Made by a program: the position numbers and the translations under genes. From positions 1 to 10,037 of the forward strand of contig CAUJFU010000295.1 in the NCBI GenBank assembly GCA_963169055.1: a stretch of 10,037 nucleotides of DNA. Direction: 5' to 3'. The notes beneath the pieces were generated by a model. The model did not search any database. It was not told where the DNA came from and saw nothing but the letters and a program-made list of their open reading frames with translations. This document shows positions 7,372 to 10,037 of the stretch, piece by piece (within the stretch, counting starts at the first letter, position 1; every line of letters begins with the position of its first letter). This DNA is from Myxococcota bacterium. GTDB taxonomy: Bacteria; Myxococcota_C; UBA6777.

Positions 7372-7986
7372 ATGAGCTTCCCCAAACCCTTTTATCGTTG
7401 GCGTCCGCACCCTTGGCACGGCTTGAGCGTGGGCCCGCAGCCTCCACGTGTTGTTCATGCCTACATCGAGATCACCACCTACGACAGCGTCAAGTACGAA
7501 GTCGATAAAGAAACAGGCTACTTGCGTGTGGATCGCCCCCAACGCTTTTCCTCTCAACCTCCTGCCCTGTATGGCTTTATCCCTCGAACCTACTGCGGAA
7601 CCCGCGTCGGCCAACTCTCCCCCAAGTCCCAACGCGGCGACGGCGATCCGATGGATATCTGCGTTCTTTCCGAGCGCTCGATCTCTCGGGCAGAAGTGTT
7701 GCTCAACGCCCGTGTCATCGGTGGTTTACGCATGATCGATGACAACGAAGCCGATGACAAGGTGATCGCAGTCCTCGAAAACGACTCCTTCTGGTCAGAT
7801 ATCGAGCATTTTTCTCAACTGCCCGATGTGTTGATCGATCGCCTTCGACACTACTTTTTGACCTACAAATCTGTCCCCGGCCAAGAAGCCGCCAAAGTCG
7901 CCCTCGACGGCATCTACGACGCAGACGAAGCCCAACGCGTCGTACAAGCCGCCATGCTCGATTATGTCGATGAGTTCGGTGACTAA
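7372..7986 (+). CDS. ppa: Inorganic pyrophosphatase, family I
   Basis: Hydrolyses pyrophosphate to two phosphates in the cytoplasm with Mg2+, pulling biosynthetic reactions forward. The ATG at 7372 gives 204 aa; GGAG at 7355-7358 is 13 nt upstream and GAG at 7366-7368 is close, so the ribosome binding site is mediocre. An in-frame extension upstream to 7258 would run through the terminator-like sequence and is not supported. Family I active-site landmarks are all present: Glu33, Lys41-Tyr-Glu43 followed by VDK, VDR with Arg55, YGFIP at 68-72, the metal-binding signature DGDPMD (Asp90, Asp92, Asp95), the DDNEADDK segment 123-130, and YFLTYK at 161-166. It is slightly longer than the approximately 175-aa E. 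coli enzyme, with an extra N-terminal stretch of about 12 residues. It appears to be a single-gene unit. No sign of truncation. Confidence 0.95.
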   Translation: MSFPKPFYRWRPHPWHGLSVGPQPPRVVHAYIEITTYDSVKYEVDKETGYLRVDRPQRFSSQPPALYGFIPRTYCGTRVGQLSPKSQRGDGDPMDICVLSERSISRAEVLLNARVIGGLRMIDDNEADDKVIAVLENDSFWSDIEHFSQLPDVLIDRLRHYFLTYKSVPGQEAAKVALDGIYDADEAQRVVQAAMLDYVDEFGD

Positions 7987-7988
7987 GG

Positions 7989-8019
7989 CGCGTTGGTTCT
8001 CGGTTCCGCAACCAACGTG
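7989..8019 (+). terminator. Hairpin just after the pyrophosphatase stop
   Basis: CGTTGGTT (7991-7998) pairs perfectly with AACCAACG (8010-8017) across an 11-nt loop. The stem can be extended by a G-T and a C-G pair. It begins about 2 nt after the TAA (7984-7986). No T-tract follows. It is the most stable-looking of the post-stop hairpins here. Confidence 0.45.
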
Positions 8020-8113
8020 GCGCGATCATCCCGTTGCATTCGGCGCTCTAGAAACGACCGTTGCACCGCCCCATCCGACACCCGCCACCATCCTCAAGCA
8101 AAGGAGGCTCACG

Positions 8114-8668
8114 GTGACCTCAGCAGCACGCGAACAACGTTTTCAGGCACTCCGCGAAGAGATCGCAGAAAAAGCCCGAACCTTGCGTGAGACCTACCCC
8201 GGGCCCACCGACGGCGTCTGGGATGAAAGCCAAGCCCCACAGCGCCTGTTGTCGGATCGTGCGATGCGTGTGTGGCTCGCCCTTGCGGAAGCTTTGCTTG
8301 ACGATGGCGAAGGCACCCCCACCGCCACCCAGTTGGCTTGGTTTTCTCGTGAGATCAACGACTTTTTCGCTACCTCTGCGGGTTTGCCACGCCTCGCGTT
8401 GTATGCGCTGCCTTGGCTGTTGGAGACCTCGCCTTGGTTGTCGGGCTCGCATCTGCTACCATTTTCCTTGTTGTCTCGCCCCCAACGCTTGCGATGCTTG
8501 ACGCGCATGGAACACGGCCCACTGCCTGCCCTTGGTTTGGTTACTTTTATGGCAAAGACCTTGGTTTGCTCGATCTTTTTTGAACACCCCGAAGCCTTGG
8601 CCCGCCTTGACTTTGACGGTCGGTGCTTGGACGACAAACCATCGGCCAAAACAGCATGGTTGCATTAA
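8114..8668 (+). CDS. Gluconate 2-dehydrogenase subunit 3-like / GMC-associated small subunit
   Basis: A 184-aa protein. I chose GTG 8114 because a near-perfect Shine-Dalgarno AAGGAGG (8101-8107) lies 6 nt upstream; an in-frame ATG at 7964 would overlap the pyrophosphatase gene and the post-stop hairpin. It has no signal peptide or Tat motif. The central and C-terminal part (REINDFF at 79-85; SRPQRLRCLTRME at 121-133; LVTFMAKTL, then FFEHPEALARLDFDGR at 155-170) resembles the helical domain that precedes the FAD domain in long-chain alcohol oxidases and the small partner subunits of bacterial GMC oxidoreductases. The role would be assembly with the GMC protein encoded just downstream. The final SAKTAWLH and stop lie inside a direct-repeat copy. 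The downstream gene starts 96 nt later in the same frame with no other stop between, so this may be half of a split gene. Family call from pattern memory only. Confidence 0.65.
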   Translation: MTSAAREQRFQALREEIAEKARTLRETYPGPTDGVWDESQAPQRLLSDRAMRVWLALAEALLDDGEGTPTATQLAWFSREINDFFATSAGLPRLALYALPWLLETSPWLSGSHLLPFSLLSRPQRLRCLTRMEHGPLPALGLVTFMAKTLVCSIFFEHPEALARLDFDGRCLDDKPSAKTAWLH

Positions 8669-8737
8669 AACCTGTCTCAAAGAAATGGCACAGGTCATTT
8701 GGTGACTTCGGCCAAAACAGCACGGCTGCATGAAAAC
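8642..8737. repeat. 30-bp direct repeat spanning the stop of the small-subunit gene
   Basis: 8642-8671 and 8708-8737 match at 27 of 30 bases, 66 bp apart (22 codons). The shared core is tcggccaaaacagca. One of the three mismatches turns the TAA stop of the first copy (8666-8668) into GAA in the second copy (8732-8734), in the same frame. The remaining gap to 8764 holds the ribosome binding site of the next gene. Confidence 0.9.
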
Positions 8738-8764
8738 ACGCGAGAAAGACGGAGATTGTCGACC

Positions 8765-10037
8765 ATGATCTTACAGGGTTCCCAGCTACAACGGGACTTT
8801 GCGCTGGAGACAGATGTACTGGTGATCGGCTCAGGCAGCGGAGGGGCCGTCGTTGCCCATGATCTGGCACGAGCAGGCCGCGAAGTGGTGATCGTCGAAG
8901 AAGGCCGTTATATCCGCCCCGAAGTGTACGGACAATGGCGGCCTTCGCAGACGTTGCGACGGATCGGGCGAGCGGGCGGAACAACGGTGGCATTGGGCAT
9001 CGGAGACTCGCCGACGATCAACATCTTGGCGGGTTCGTGTGTGGGTGGCTCGTCTGTGCTGACGGGTGGCGTCTGCTTTCGCATCCCCGAAGAAGTCCAC
9101 GAAGAATGGGTACGAAGTCTCAAAACAGCCTCCTTGTCTGCGGAGGCGATGGCTCCGTTTTATGAACATATCGAGACGATGAGCCATGTGAGTCCTGTGC
9201 CGATCGAGATGCGGACGCGAGGGACAGAGCTTTTTGCAAAAGGAGCCGAACGGCTCGGACGCGAGGTCTTCCCGATCTCGCGCAATACCAAGGGATGTTG
9301 TGGATGTAGCCGCTGCAACTTTGGCTGCCCCAACCAAGCCAAACTCTCGGTAGACTTAACTTTCTTGCCGAAAGCCCAAGCCGCAGGGGCGCGGATCTTC
9401 TCGGACTTTCGGGTGGAGCGGATCTTGGTGGAGGGTGGGCGTGCGGTGGGTGCGGAAGGTGTGATCTTACGCGAACCTGATCGGCGTGCGGCCCACCGCT
9501 TTACGATACGGGCCAAGACAGTGGTGATGGCGGCGGGTACGCTGCATTCTCCGTTGATCTTGATGCGCAGTCGGATCGGTCGGCGAAGTGGTCAGGTGGG
9601 GCGTGATATCACGTTGCATCCGGCCTTTCGGGTGGGTGCATTCTTTGACGATCCGATCTACAACTGGCGGGGAGCCTTACAAGGGGCGTATTGTACGCAT
9701 CCAACCGATGACCGCTTGATCTTCATCGGGGCTTCTGCGCCCGTCAACTTCTTAACGGCGACCGTCCCGGGCTTGGGGCCTGCGTGGGTTCAACAACTGC
9801 GCTCTCAGATGCGGCACATGGCGACCTTTGGGGGGATGGTTCATGACAAGGCAGGCGGGCGGATCTGGACGCGCCTTGGTAGCGAACCCGTCATCACCTA
9901 TCGGCTCAACCCACAAGACAAAGCCTCAATGCTCGAAGGGATGCGGTTTTTGGCCGAAGCCTTTTTTGCAGCGGGTGCGCGTGAAGTATTGCTCCCGATT
10001 ATCGGGCATGAACCGATCAAGGATATGGATCAGCTTC
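8765..10037 (+). CDS. FAD-dependent GMC-family oxidoreductase (3' end beyond window)
   Basis: Partial: 424 codons are visible and the C-terminus is cut by the right edge. GGAG (8751-8754) lies 10 nt before the ATG. The N-terminal Rossmann motif is GSGSGG (residues 22-27) after VLVI, with the ribose-binding acid in VVIVEEG (41-47). A GMC signature follows (LAGSCVGGSSVLTGG), then a Cys cluster CCGCSRCNFGC at 178-188 leading into PNQAKLSVDLTFLPKAQAAGA, and VVMAAGTLHSPLILMRS of the GMC N-domain. This arrangement fits the long-chain alcohol oxidase/cholesterol-oxidase-like branch, which oxidises an alcohol to an aldehyde or ketone using FAD. The C-terminal catalytic His/Asn lies outside the window, so the substrate cannot be judged. 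The small protein upstream is the probable partner or detached N-terminal domain. Third codon positions are richer in G than in the preceding genes. Confidence 0.9.
   Translation, partial: MILQGSQLQRDFALETDVLVIGSGSGGAVVAHDLARAGREVVIVEEGRYIRPEVYGQWRPSQTLRRIGRAGGTTVALGIGDSPTINILAGSCVGGSSVLTGGVCFRIPEEVHEEWVRSLKTASLSAEAMAPFYEHIETMSHVSPVPIEMRTRGTELFAKGAERLGREVFPISRNTKGCCGCSRCNFGCPNQAKLSVDLTFLPKAQAAGARIFSDFRVERILVEGGRAVGAEGVILREPDRRAAHRFTIRAKTVVMAAGTLHSPLILMRSRIGRRSGQVGRDITLHPAFRVGAFFDDPIYNWRGALQGAYCTHPTDDRLIFIGASAPVNFLTATVPGLGPAWVQQLRSQMRHMATFGGMVHDKAGGRIWTRLGSEPVITYRLNPQDKASMLEGMRFLAEAFFAAGAREVLLPIIGHEPIKDMDQL

Noticed and set aside
7964-8113. N-terminal extension of the small-subunit protein from ATG 7964
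   Set aside because: It would read through the pyrophosphatase 3' end and the post-stop hairpin, while AAGGAGG stands right before GTG 8114.
8547-8993. Minus-strand ORF of 148 codons across the split between small subunit and GMC gene
   Set aside because: Arg/Pro/Ser-rich, no domain, and antisense to the conserved FAD-binding motif; explained by GC-rich codon shadowing.

Overview
All recognisable genes in this window lie on the plus strand: six complete genes and one cut by the right edge. GC content is moderate (mid-50s percent by eye). The protein set suggests a Gram-negative bacterium with lipoprotein and Tat export. It includes a DUF1800/DUF1501 pair, a secreted protein combining a MopE-like CDG-x-DEDCDG motif with an NHL propeller, and a two-gene GMC oxidoreductase. 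These families are common in Myxococcota, Bradymonadota and neighbouring 'deltaproteobacterial' lineages; that placement is inference.

Layout. Positions 1-139 are a near-perfect 18-bp tandem repeat that touches the left edge. Positions 140-536 are a gene-free leader with a sigma70-like promoter candidate and a hairpin next to the ribosome binding site. Two genes follow, 4 nt apart: a DUF1800 lipoprotein (537-2360) and a DUF1501 Tat-exported protein (2365-3786). They are very probably one transcription unit and partners in the cell envelope. After a 194-nt gap comes an acidic leucine-rich-repeat-like protein with no export signal (3981-5096).

Positions 5097 to about 5660 are C/T-rich DNA full of short imperfect direct repeats. 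The repeats run into the 5' end of a secreted NHL six-bladed propeller protein (to 7234), whose start codon is unclear. A family I inorganic pyrophosphatase (7372-7986) comes next. The window closes with a small gluconate 2-dehydrogenase subunit 3-like/long-chain-alcohol-oxidase N-domain protein (8114-8668) and an FAD-dependent GMC oxidoreductase (8765 to the right edge). These last two are in the same reading frame and separated by a single TAA.

I see no classic mobile element, CRISPR array, tRNA or rRNA, and no clearly new multi-gene system. The observations most worth a second look are the split oxidoreductase, whose stop codon falls on a mismatch between two direct-repeat copies; the 66-bp-spaced repeats in front of the NHL protein; hairpins starting 2-4 nt after three stop codons; and about three times the expected number of GATC sites.
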